The position numbers were made by a program, and so were the translations under genes. The notes below the pieces were generated by a model. It saw nothing but the letters and a program-made list of their open reading frames with translations. It ran no database searches and was not told where the DNA came from. DNA of 64,000 bases from Lentimicrobium sp. (GTDB lineage Bacteria > Bacteroidota > Bacteroidia > Bacteroidales > Lentimicrobiaceae). The DNA lies in NCBI GenBank assembly GCA_019429275.1, contig JAHYJC010000009.1, positions 1 to 64,000 on the forward strand, read 5' to 3'. Of the stretch, positions 53,822 through 62,793 are shown in pieces. How positions within the stretch are numbered: the first letter of the stretch is position 1; every line of letters begins with the position of its first letter.

Positions 53822-53904
53822 CTCCAATTATGGAAAGCAGGGTGCTCAGTTTACCCGACTGAGGCAGATATGATGCGTACCAGCAACCCGGAAAGAGAAA
53901 TGTA

Positions 53905-55095
53905 TCAGAGCGCCACCCTGTTGATGCCGGATCTGAACAAATGCTCCAGCATTGCGGCCGGATTTTGGAATTTATTGTTGAAAATCATCGCAGCAATAAT
54001 GTAAGGCTTATATCCAGCTTCTTTGTAGGTTTCGATCCGATAGCGCTCAAAAACAGTGGCAGCGACTTCACCGGCCACACAGGATACATCCGAAATATCG
54101 GCCGGCAAGCAGTGCATGTATAAGGCATTTCCACCTTTGGTCAGTTTCATTTTTTCTTCGGTACATTCCCAATCCTTAAATCGGGCATTGTTAGCCAGGC
54201 ATTCCTGCTCAAGTGATTTCAGTCCGTCTTTGTCGCTTTTTTTCAGCAGGTCGGTGCGGCGCTGCATTACGGCAAAAGGTGCCCAGCTTTTCGGATAAAC
54301 AATATCCGCATTTTTAAAGGCTTCATTCATACTGTTCACCACCCTGAATTTGCCACCGGAGGCAGCGGCCTGTTTACCTGCCATTTCCACGACTTCCGGA
54401 ATTAAGGTATATCCTTCCGGGTAAGCCAGATCAACCTCCATCCCAAAACGGGTCATGAGGCCGATGATGCCCTGAGGTACCGAAAGCGGTTTCCCGTAAC
54501 TCGGCGAATAAGCCCAGGTCATGGCTATTTTTTTGCCCTTAAGGTTTTCAAGACCACCATAGTAATTGACCAGGTGCATCAGGTCGGCCATGGATTGGGT
54601 CGGATGGTCGATATCGCACTGCAGGTTTACAATACCGGGCCTTTGTGGCAACACGCCATGTTTAAAGCCATCATCAAGTGCATCGCCGACCTCCTTCATA
54701 TAGGTATGGCCTTCTCCCAGAAACATATCGTCACGAATACCAATGACATCGGTCAGGAAACTGATCATGTTGGCTGTTTCGCGAACGGTTTCACCATGGG
54801 CAATCTGCGATTTGGTCTCGTCAAGATCCTGAACTTCAAGCCCCAGCAGGTTGCAGGCCGATGCAAAGGAAAAACGGGTACGGGTAGAATTGTCCCTGAA
54901 GTTGGAGATGGCAAGACCCGAATCAAATACCTTAGCTGAAATATTATGATCACGCAGGTATTTCAGCGCCTCAGCCACCAGCAGGGTCTGCTTCAGTTCG
55001 TCTTCGGTTTTTTCCCAGGTTAGCAAAAAGTCCTTAGCAAAAAGCCCAAACTTAAGTTTTTTGAGTTCTTCGATCAGTTGGTTGAATGAGTTCAT
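53905..55095 (-). CDS. ygeW: Knotted carbamoyltransferase YgeW
   Basis: A 396-residue transcarbamylase. The carbamoyl-phosphate loop is STRTRFSF (S70-R74), and the second signature is MHCLPADISDVSC near residue 330; the sequence is longer than aspartate or ornithine transcarbamylase and matches the knotted YgeW form, found with selenium-dependent hydroxylases. It moves a carbamoyl group; run backwards it would release carbamoyl phosphate from a ureido acid for ATP production. A carbamate kinase is not in this window. It is the last gene of the minus-strand set. Confidence 0.92.
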   Translation of the reverse strand: MNSFNQLIEELKKLKFGLFAKDFLLTWEKTEDELKQTLLVAEALKYLRDHNISAKVFDSGLAISNFRDNSTRTRFSFASACNLLGLEVQDLDETKSQIAHGETVRETANMISFLTDVIGIRDDMFLGEGHTYMKEVGDALDDGFKHGVLPQRPGIVNLQCDIDHPTQSMADLMHLVNYYGGLENLKGKKIAMTWAYSPSYGKPLSVPQGIIGLMTRFGMEVDLAYPEGYTLIPEVVEMAGKQAAASGGKFRVVNSMNEAFKNADIVYPKSWAPFAVMQRRTDLLKKSDKDGLKSLEQECLANNARFKDWECTEEKMKLTKGGNALYMHCLPADISDVSCVAGEVAATVFERYRIETYKEAGYKPYIIAAMIFNNKFQNPAAMLEHLFRSGINRVAL

Positions 55096-55136
55096 TGGTT
55101 TTTGTTTTTGATGTTCTTTCGTGTCTCGCGCAATTA

Positions 55137-55284
55137 CGCAAACCAGCCTGCCGGCTGGCAGGGACGCAATGGTTATTTGACTTTTTGGAAAAGAACCAAT
55201 CCGTCTGTATTTTCAGCATTTAAAAATATCTTTGCGTCCCTACCTGCCGTCGGGCGTCCCTGCCAGCCGGCAGGCTGGTTTGCG
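55137..55284. repeat. 31-bp perfect inverted repeat flanking an 86-bp loop
   Basis: Left arm 55137-55167 starts CGCAAACCAGCCTGCCGG and its exact reverse complement occupies 55254-55284. Each arm also contains a shorter internal palindrome (GCCTGCCGGCTGGC type). It lies in the 205-bp gap between ygeY and ygeW. The nearly palindromic sequence resembles dispersed repeats, and could end or stabilise the transcript. Confidence 0.92.
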
Positions 55285-55300
55285 CGATTCTTTTTTTTGC

Positions 55301-56488
55301 TTAAAGGAGGTACGCATACGCCGCATAAAATGCTGCCGCCGCTTCCAGATCATCAATCCGCACTTTTTCGTTTGGGGCATGGGCCATCACTTCATTGCCC
55401 GGGCCGAAGCCAATGATGGGGATGCCATAATAGCCGTTAATGGTTACCCCATTGGTCGAGAAAGTCCATTTATCGACAATGGGATTTTTTCCAAAAAGTC
55501 TGGTAAATGCTTCAACACCAGTAGTTACTGCCTTGTGTTCAGCCGGAATTTTCCAGGTTGGATAATACTTCTCCATGCCATATTTAAGCCCGGTATAGGC
55601 GACCTCATCGTAGTGCAGCACTTCAACCGAAGCATCCATATCCTTGATAATATCCTGAATTTCAGCCACTGCCGATTCTTTGGTTTCGCCCCAGGTTAAG
55701 CGACGGTCGAGGTGTAATTGGGCATAATCGGCCACTGCACATAAAGAAGGGCTGCCCGATTTTATTTCAGAAATGGTGATACTGCCTTTGCCCAGAAATT
55801 CATCAAAAGGAAGGTGTTCGTTAAGTTTTTCTACTTCAAGGGCTGCACGGGCTGCTGCATAAATGGCATTCTTTCCGCGTTCAGGGGCACTTCCGTGACA
55901 GGAAATACCATTAAATCTAACCAGAATTTCCATCCTGCCACGGTGACCACGGTAAATATTGAGGTTGGTAGGCTCTGTGCTGATGGCAAAATCGGGGAGG
56001 ATGCCCTCTTCCTCCACCAGATACTTCCAGCAAAGTCCATCGCAATCTTCTTCCATCACGCTTCCCACCACCAATATGGTAAGGTCGCGGTTAAAGCCCA
56101 ATTCTTTGAGTATTCTGCCGCTGGTAACTGCGGCGGCCGGACCACCTTTCTGATCAACGGTGCCACGTCCATGTACAAATCCATCTTTAATTTCGCCACT
56201 GAAGGGATCAAATGACCAGTTGGCAGCATTGCCGACATCGACCGTATCCATGTGCCCATCGATGGCAAGAATGCGCTTTCCATTGCCGATGCGGCCAATC
56301 ACATTGCCCAGGCCATCAATCCGTACTTCGTCAAAGCCGGCTTCTTTCATTTGCCGCTTGAGTTCAAGCTGAACCTCCTTTTCATTCATGCTGGTAGACT
56401 TGATCTGTACCAGCTTTGAAAGGTTTTGAGCGGTGTAATTCCGGTACTTATGGGAAAGGGCATTGATTTTTTCAAATATTTCAGTCAT
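55301..56488 (-). CDS. ygeY: YgeY-type M20 metallohydrolase
   Basis: A 395-residue M20-fold hydrolase. Metal and catalytic residues are H79 and D81 (GHMDTV), D112 (GTVDQKGG), the E146/E147 pair (VMEEDCDG), Asp in STEPTN region and a late His (EVMAHAPNEKV). YgeY is the selenium-linked hydrolase; it probably cleaves a C-N bond of a ureido or amide intermediate. Gap to the Mo-binding xdhB-like gene upstream is 64 bp. The 31-bp inverted repeat follows it. Confidence 0.92.
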   Translation of the reverse strand: MTEIFEKINALSHKYRNYTAQNLSKLVQIKSTSMNEKEVQLELKRQMKEAGFDEVRIDGLGNVIGRIGNGKRILAIDGHMDTVDVGNAANWSFDPFSGEIKDGFVHGRGTVDQKGGPAAAVTSGRILKELGFNRDLTILVVGSVMEEDCDGLCWKYLVEEEGILPDFAISTEPTNLNIYRGHRGRMEILVRFNGISCHGSAPERGKNAIYAAARAALEVEKLNEHLPFDEFLGKGSITISEIKSGSPSLCAVADYAQLHLDRRLTWGETKESAVAEIQDIIKDMDASVEVLHYDEVAYTGLKYGMEKYYPTWKIPAEHKAVTTGVEAFTRLFGKNPIVDKWTFSTNGVTINGYYGIPIIGFGPGNEVMAHAPNEKVRIDDLEAAAAFYAAYAYLL

Positions 56489-56552
56489 ATTATCAGGTAA
56501 TGGAAAGTGTCATTTTATAAAGGAACGAGGATTGCATCATTAATAAGAAGCT

Positions 56553-58868
56553 TCATCCAACCTTCTCCATTTTCATTTTTTCAATGCTCATCAACACCAC
56601 TTCTGCCGTGGCCGGCAGCGAAAAATCCGGTTCAAATTCATGATGACCGACTGCCGAAATGGCATCCTTGATGGCCAGCCACACCGAGAAAGCAAGCATA
56701 AAGGGAGGTTCACCCACGGCTTTGCTTTTGCGGATGGTGCCTTCGTTGGGATAATCGCGAAGCAAATCTACATTAAACACCAGCGGAATTTCGTTAATGG
56801 TCGGTATTTTGTATGTGTCAGGGGAATGTGTAAGTAGCCGGCCTTTGATGTCCCATCTGATCTCTTCGGTGGTTACCCAGCCAACTCCCTGTATAAAACC
56901 ACCTTCGATCTGTCCGATGTCAATATCTTCATTCAAAGAATCGCCCACATCATGCAAAATATCGGTTCTCAGCAATTTATATTCGCCGGTCAGCACATCC
57001 ACCTGTACTTCAGATACTGCCATACCGTATGCATAATAATAAAACGGATTGCCTTTACCGGTTTCCCGGTCAAAATAAATTCCGGGTGTTTTATAGAAGC
57101 CGGTTGAGCTGAGGCTAACCTGGTTGAGGTAAGCAGATTGAATCAGGTCGCCAAAAGCAATGCTCACATCAGAGTAACTATCTATGTAAATCCTGTTGTC
57201 CTTAAAGCATATATTGCCATGATGAACATCAGTGACTCCGGCTTTTGCCAATTCAGCTTTTGCAACCGGAACCAGCCTTTCTTTAAGAGTGTCAATGGCA
57301 TTTTTTACAGCCATCCCATTCAGGTCGCTGCCCGATGAAGCTGCAGTAGCCGAGGTATTGGGTATTTTTGAAGTATTTGTGGCAGTGACTTTTACGAATT
57401 CGGGGGAGACACCCAGTTCGGAAGCAGCTACACCAAGAATCTTAGTGTAAAGCCCCTGGCCCATTTCGGTACCACCATGGTTTACCTGAACAGTGCCGTC
57501 CTGATAAATATTTACCAAAGCCCCGGCCTGATTGAGGAACGCTGTGGTAAACGAGATGCCGAATTTTATCGGTGTCAGTGCCAGCCCACGTTTCTGATAC
57601 TTATTCTCCTGGTTGAAGCTGTTTATTTCTTTCCGCAATGCATAAAATCCTGATGATTCGATCAACCGGTCAGACATCACATGCAGCCGGTTGTTTTCGA
57701 CCAGCTTTCCGTAAGGAGTCTGATTGCTTTCTCCGATGCCGTAAAAATTGAGTTTTCTGACCTCTGTGGCATCCATCTTCAGGAAGCGGGCAATCCGGTC
57801 GATGGCATTTTCGATCACCGCCATGCCCTGAGGCCCTCCAAAACCGCGGAAAGCTGTATTTGAAGGGAAGTTGGTTCTGAATACCTTGCCGGTTATACTG
57901 ATATCCGGGATATAATAGGCATTCTCAGCGTGAAACATTGCCCTTTCGAGAATGGCCCGGCTGAGGTCGGTGGAAGAACCGGCATCGCTGTTCAGTTCAA
58001 CCTTGTATGCCAGTATTTTTCCGTTCTCATCAAAACCAATGCTGTATTTTGACAGAAAACGATGCCGCTTGCCGGTAATTTTCTGGTCATCGTCGCGGAA
58101 CAAGTGGATTTTAACCGGCCTTTTTGTTGTATTGGCAAGCAAAGCCGCCCAGGCTGCCACATGATTTGCCTGTGTTTCCTTGCCTCCAAAGGCACCACCC
58201 ATTCGCCTTACTTCAACATCTACCTCATTTTTGGCTAATCCGAGTATTTCAGCAACAATGGCCTGTGTTTCAGCCGGATTCTGACTTGAAGCATAAACCA
58301 GCATTTCATTCCCTTCGCCGGGAACAGCCAGTGCCGACTGGGTTTCGAGGTACCAGTGCTCCTGGGCCCCTGTCTCCAATTCACCCTCAAAGGTAAAGGG
58401 CGATTTTTTTAACGCTTCATCTGCATTGCCATTGACGATGTAACGGGGAGGTGCAATCAACTGCTCTTTTTGAATGGCTTCCCTGAGCGAAAGAATGGCA
58501 TCTAACTCTTCTATCTCAATCCTGATAAGCCTTTCAGCTTTAATGGCAATTTCTTCGGTTTCGGCGGCAATCAACAATATGGCCTGACCGATGAAAACAA
58601 CCTCCTTTTCAGCCAGACACGGTTCGTCGTGTATCACCAGCCCCATCTGGTTGGCACCAGGAATGTCCCCGGCAGAAATAATGGCCGCCACGCCCTTCAC
58701 TTTCAAAGCTTCTGAAAAGTCGATTGATTTTATCAATCCATGGGCAACCGGACTGTAAACCACCCGACCGGTTAATTGCAAAGGGCTGACATCCATATCG
58801 TTTACATAAACCGATTGTCCGGTTACATGCTTTATCGCGCTGTCGTGTTTGAGGTTTTCGGTTTTCAT
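56553..58868 (-). CDS. xdhB: Xanthine dehydrogenase, molybdenum-binding subunit
   Basis: A 771-residue Mo subunit. It holds GGAFGGKET with E231, AFRGFGGPQ with R340, both purine-contact positions in xanthine oxidase, GGTEMGQGL near 463 and the catalytic Glu in GEPPFM (E720). It overlaps xdhA by 4 bp, so they are translated in coupled fashion. It partners the small Fe-S/FAD subunit to form a conventional XDH, a second purine hydroxylase beside the selenium-dependent enzyme. Whether its Mo carries sulfur or selenium cannot be seen. Confidence 0.93.
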   Translation of the reverse strand: MKTENLKHDSAIKHVTGQSVYVNDMDVSPLQLTGRVVYSPVAHGLIKSIDFSEALKVKGVAAIISAGDIPGANQMGLVIHDEPCLAEKEVVFIGQAILLIAAETEEIAIKAERLIRIEIEELDAILSLREAIQKEQLIAPPRYIVNGNADEALKKSPFTFEGELETGAQEHWYLETQSALAVPGEGNEMLVYASSQNPAETQAIVAEILGLAKNEVDVEVRRMGGAFGGKETQANHVAAWAALLANTTKRPVKIHLFRDDDQKITGKRHRFLSKYSIGFDENGKILAYKVELNSDAGSSTDLSRAILERAMFHAENAYYIPDISITGKVFRTNFPSNTAFRGFGGPQGMAVIENAIDRIARFLKMDATEVRKLNFYGIGESNQTPYGKLVENNRLHVMSDRLIESSGFYALRKEINSFNQENKYQKRGLALTPIKFGISFTTAFLNQAGALVNIYQDGTVQVNHGGTEMGQGLYTKILGVAASELGVSPEFVKVTATNTSKIPNTSATAASSGSDLNGMAVKNAIDTLKERLVPVAKAELAKAGVTDVHHGNICFKDNRIYIDSYSDVSIAFGDLIQSAYLNQVSLSSTGFYKTPGIYFDRETGKGNPFYYYAYGMAVSEVQVDVLTGEYKLLRTDILHDVGDSLNEDIDIGQIEGGFIQGVGWVTTEEIRWDIKGRLLTHSPDTYKIPTINEIPLVFNVDLLRDYPNEGTIRKSKAVGEPPFMLAFSVWLAIKDAISAVGHHEFEPDFSLPATAEVVLMSIEKMKMEKVG

Positions 58869-60316
58869 AGCGATAGCCCTTTCGAATCTTCAAAGAATTT
58901 CAACAACAGGTTACGGGCAACCAGGCATCGGTAATCGGCATGGGCACGGGCATCGCTCAGTGGAGTAAATTCGTGGTATAGCTTTTCCATGGCCTCAAAC
59001 ACAGTGTCTTCGGCCCAGGGCTTTCCCTTCAGAAATAATTCAGTTTTTGTGGCTCTTGCAGGCTGTGCGGCCATTCCACCAAAAGCCAGTACAATGTCAT
59101 CAACATTGCCGTTTACCGTTAAAAGCGAAAACCCTGCACTGACCGTTGAAATGTCAAGGTCTTTGCGCCTGGATACTTTGTAAGACCTGATGATTCTGTT
59201 AGCCGGAGGCTTTGAAATAACAATTTCCGTGATCATTTCATCCGTTTTCAGGTCTGTGGTGCGGTAACCGGTAATAAAATCCTCAATTCTGCAGAATCTT
59301 ACTCCGGTTATTGATTGTAATTTTAAATTGGCTTTATATGCCATCAAAAGGGGTAAAGTATCTCCAATGGGCGATGCTGAGCCTATGTTTCCGCCAATGG
59401 TAGCCAGGTTTCGGATCTGCAGTGAACCAAAAATCTTAAGCATTTTATAGAGTGCCGGCAGCCTGGATGCTGAGAAATGAAGCAACCGCTCCATGTTAAC
59501 ACCAGCGCCAATCCTGAATGTATCTTTATGTTCTTCCATTGTTTTAAGATCATCAACATCGCTGATGTCTATGATCTTTTCCAGAAGTTCCTTCTTTTTT
59601 GTCTGGCGCAAGGCCACATCGGTGGAACCGCCGGTAATCAGGGCGTCGGGGTGTTTGCGCCTGAATTCCAGTGCATCTGTCAGCGTAAAAGGCTTGTAGT
59701 AATGTTGCGTTGAGGTATGAATTTCAATATGTGTTTTATGTATATTAAGACTGTCGAGTGACTTGAGTGTTTCGGTTTCAGCGGTAGAGAATTTATCGAC
59801 TCCATGAAAGACACAGGCTCCGGAAGCGGCATCGGCGATTGGCCGGTAACCGGTGCAGCGGCAAAGGTTTCCGGTGAGTGCATCTTTAATAACTTCCGAT
59901 GATGGTTGATGCTGATTTTTGTATAGCCCGAAAAGTGACATCACGATGCCCGGGGTACAGTACCCGCACTGGCTGCCGTTCTGATCGACCATCGCCTGCT
60001 GCACAGGGTGAAGTTCATTGCCATTGGCAAGATGTTCAACTGTGATAAGCTGTTTTCCGTGCAGCATAGGAAGGAAAACCAGGCAACTGTCAACGGTTTT
60101 GTAAACCAGTTTCCTATTCTGATTTTCAGCAATTACCACTGTACATGCCCCGCAATCCCCTTCGGCACAACCTTCCTTCACGCCCTTGTGAAAAGGTAAA
60201 GACCTAAGGTAATTCAATACGGTTGTGGTGGGCTTTAATTCAGGATGGTCTCTGAAATCAAGTTCAACCAACCGTTCGTTAAGCAAAAACCTTATAACTT
60301 GCTTTGAAGCGTTCAT
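58865..60316 (-). CDS. xdhA: Xanthine dehydrogenase, iron-sulfur/FAD subunit
   Basis: A 483-residue subunit. Two 2Fe-2S sites: C50, C55, C58, C78 (EGCAEGDCGACTV) and C117, C120, C152, C154 (CGYCTPG; LCRCTG). The FAD domain (about 210-470) has NLATIGGNIGSASPIGD. It transfers electrons from the Mo centre to NAD+. It overlaps both neighbours by 4 bp. Confidence 0.95.
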   Translation of the reverse strand: MNASKQVIRFLLNERLVELDFRDHPELKPTTTVLNYLRSLPFHKGVKEGCAEGDCGACTVVIAENQNRKLVYKTVDSCLVFLPMLHGKQLITVEHLANGNELHPVQQAMVDQNGSQCGYCTPGIVMSLFGLYKNQHQPSSEVIKDALTGNLCRCTGYRPIADAASGACVFHGVDKFSTAETETLKSLDSLNIHKTHIEIHTSTQHYYKPFTLTDALEFRRKHPDALITGGSTDVALRQTKKKELLEKIIDISDVDDLKTMEEHKDTFRIGAGVNMERLLHFSASRLPALYKMLKIFGSLQIRNLATIGGNIGSASPIGDTLPLLMAYKANLKLQSITGVRFCRIEDFITGYRTTDLKTDEMITEIVISKPPANRIIRSYKVSRRKDLDISTVSAGFSLLTVNGNVDDIVLAFGGMAAQPARATKTELFLKGKPWAEDTVFEAMEKLYHEFTPLSDARAHADYRCLVARNLLLKFFEDSKGLSL

Positions 60317-61083
60317 GCTTTCTTTAGCTTATTTTTTACATCTATCAATTTTGCCACTATACTGATGGCGATTTCAGCGGGTGTTTCAGCTTCAAACGGA
60401 ATACCAATCGGCATATCAATTCTGTCGAGAATATCATTGGTCAGGATACCGTTTTCAATGGCGTGTTTACTGATTTCTGTAACTTTTCTCCGGCTGCCGA
60501 TCATTCCGAGATAAGCTAAATCCCTGACAGCCAGTAGGTGGAGAAGTTTTTCATCAAACTCATGCTGATGGGTGACAATCACAGAATAGGTATTGGCTGA
60601 AAATTCAATTTCTTCAAGTGCTTTAAAATAATCGATACACCGGGTTTCTACTCCGGTTAAACTCCAGTTATCGAAAATTCCTTCACGCGGGTCAATGACA
60701 AGGGTATGGAATCCCAAACCGGCAGCATATCCGGCCAAAGCCTTGCCTATGTGGCCACCACCAAAAATATAAAGCTTTGGCAGACTTCCGATTGGTTCAA
60801 AATAAACCTCCATAGTCCCGCCACATTGCATCTTCAGGTCATCATACAGTTCAAAATGCCTGCTAAAGGCTATGCCCTTTTCAATAATCTGCCTGGCATC
60901 CTGAATTACCTGGAGCTCAATCGCTCCGCCTCCTACAGTACCTTTTATAGAGCCATCTTTATAAACCAGCATTTTAGAACCGGCTTTACGGGGAGTAGAT
61001 CCGGTTGAAGAAGTAACAATGCACAAAACCGCAGGAATCTGTTCCGTATTAATTCTGTTCAAATCATCAATTAATTCAAGCAT
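60313..61083 (-). CDS. xdhC: XdhC-type molybdenum hydroxylase maturation protein
   Basis: A 256-residue XdhC/CoxI protein. The N-terminal part has GTVGGGAIELQVI (about 48-60) and a Cys-Gly-Gly at 87-89 expected to hold molybdenum cofactor, and the C-terminal Rossmann domain has FGGGHIGKAL (107-115) and GMIGSRRKV. XdhC inserts and sulfurates Mo cofactor. It is the first gene of the minus-strand set and overlaps xdhA by 4 bp. Confidence 0.92.
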   Translation of the reverse strand: MLELIDDLNRINTEQIPAVLCIVTSSTGSTPRKAGSKMLVYKDGSIKGTVGGGAIELQVIQDARQIIEKGIAFSRHFELYDDLKMQCGGTMEVYFEPIGSLPKLYIFGGGHIGKALAGYAAGLGFHTLVIDPREGIFDNWSLTGVETRCIDYFKALEEIEFSANTYSVIVTHQHEFDEKLLHLLAVRDLAYLGMIGSRRKVTEISKHAIENGILTNDILDRIDMPIGIPFEAETPAEIAISIVAKLIDVKNKLKKA

Positions 61084-61323
61084 AGCATTGTTATTAGAAA
61101 GGCTAAGATAAGAAAAACTTCAGTAATATAAACAGGCATTGTTGTGTTTAAATAATCACCCCTGGCGATGTATCTATCTCCAACGCTACAGTTGATCCCA
61201 TTGTCCCAACTGCTTTATGCTCATTTTCCACCTACCCACTTCAGTGTAATCAGAACAATTTGTAGAAGATTCTTATTCCGGTAACTAATGCAACAATAAG
61301 GTAATTCCCAAATCAGCTCATCA

Positions 61324-62574
61324 TCACATCTTCATATCCACATACTCCGTCAACTTTCCCAGCATATTCACATAACTGCCGAATTCGTTGTCGTACCAGC
61401 CAAAGATTTTTGCATGGCACACAGGAATCATAACATCCTGAGTGAGTTCAACGCCGAAGCTTTTTAGAAGACTCTGGTTAATGGTCATAAAACCGGTGCG
61501 GGTGTGGGTTTCAACGCCTTCGATCACCACGGCAGCCCTGCGTCCGATAATATCGGCAGATACATTTTGTTTTTCACTGAATTCGAGCATTCCGGCAAGC
61601 GGTCCTTCTGCAGCCTGTTTGTACAATTGGTTTAGGAATTCCCGGGTTACTACAGGTTCGCCAATTTCGTTGAGGGGCGAGTGGAAGGTAATGTTAAGGA
61701 TGATAAGGCTGGCAGTATTGGTGGGGATACGGACTGAGTCGGCCATAAAACCGATTTTCTGCACTTCGGGCAATATTTTCTCAAGGGCTTTGGCAGCTCC
61801 GGTTGAGGTAATGATGATGTTGTTGAATACCGAACGGCTTTTGCGCAAATCGGAAGTTCCTGCCGAAGGCACAGCATCCAGAATACTCTGTGTACTGGTG
61901 CTGGCATGTATGGTCGACATGGAGGCCGTGAGAATATTCGAGGTTTCGGGCGTTTCGAGCAGGGTCTTGATCATGTGCGAAAGTCCGGTGGTGGTGCAGC
62001 TTGCAGCAGAAAGTATATGATGCTTGTTCACATCAAAATCGAGGTGATTGATGCCGTAAACCATCATGGAGGAGTCGGCGGGCAGTTTCAGGGTTGAATC
62101 TTTGATTTTAAAAGGTGCGCTGGCGATCACTTTTTCGGCACCTGCTTCGAGGTGGCCACGGAGGCTGCCACGCGGACTATCGGCAGGCAGGGTAGGGTCG
62201 AGGAAGGCACCGGTACAATCGACCACCAGCCTTACGTTGTGTTCTGCCCAGTTGATTTCGCGGGGGTTGCGCGCCTGTTGCAGAAACTGAACCGGCATTC
62301 CGTCAATTTCCAGCAGGCTCTTTGTGCTGTCGATGATCCTGATCTCGCATTTTTTACCTGAATGGCCGTAGAGGAAATTAGTTAGAGAGCCATAGGTAGA
62401 ATCATTTTCTATGTTGTGCATGAGGGCTTCGGTGTTTTTACCCACTCCGCGACCGACATTCACCACAATGCCACCAAAATGGCGGGTAAGCAAATGATTC
62501 CACAGAGTAAGTTTTCCGATTCTGCCCGATCCGTTAATACCAAGCAGGTTTTTGCCTTTCACTTTTTCCATCAT
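61324..62574 (-). CDS. Divergent glyceraldehyde-3-phosphate dehydrogenase
   Basis: A 416-residue protein, longer than the usual 335. NAD-binding GINGSGRIGKLTLW is at 12-25. The catalytic Cys is C193 in ASCTTTGLSH, where classical GAPDH has ASCTTNC, and the His is probably H223 in TIHASTSTQ. TGAAKAL, RIPTNTASL and WYDNEFGSYV keep the rest of the fold. Extra segments lie at about 60-110. It may be a GAPDH variant with a different nucleotide or substrate preference. It is monocistronic. Confidence 0.8.
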   Translation of the reverse strand: MMEKVKGKNLLGINGSGRIGKLTLWNHLLTRHFGGIVVNVGRGVGKNTEALMHNIENDSTYGSLTNFLYGHSGKKCEIRIIDSTKSLLEIDGMPVQFLQQARNPREINWAEHNVRLVVDCTGAFLDPTLPADSPRGSLRGHLEAGAEKVIASAPFKIKDSTLKLPADSSMMVYGINHLDFDVNKHHILSAASCTTTGLSHMIKTLLETPETSNILTASMSTIHASTSTQSILDAVPSAGTSDLRKSRSVFNNIIITSTGAAKALEKILPEVQKIGFMADSVRIPTNTASLIILNITFHSPLNEIGEPVVTREFLNQLYKQAAEGPLAGMLEFSEKQNVSADIIGRRAAVVIEGVETHTRTGFMTINQSLLKSFGVELTQDVMIPVCHAKIFGWYDNEFGSYVNMLGKLTEYVDMKM

Positions 62575-62793
62575 TCAAGAGTTTTATTTGATTTTTATTG
62601 ATTATTTAATTTTGTATATAACTGATTATCAAATTAATGCAGATTCTTCTTTTTTTAGAATTTATTGGGTAAACATACTGAGTAATAAACAAATGGCAAA
62701 GGCTAATGTTCTTTTTGTTGAGAAGCGACACAAGCGAACTAAGCGAATTAAGCGAAATTCCCACATTATTCATTTTTCATTAGTTACTATTTA

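Noticed and set aside
55102-55416. 104-codon plus-strand frame across the 31-bp inverted repeat
   Set aside because: It arises from the repeat and the antisense of ygeY, with no domain match.
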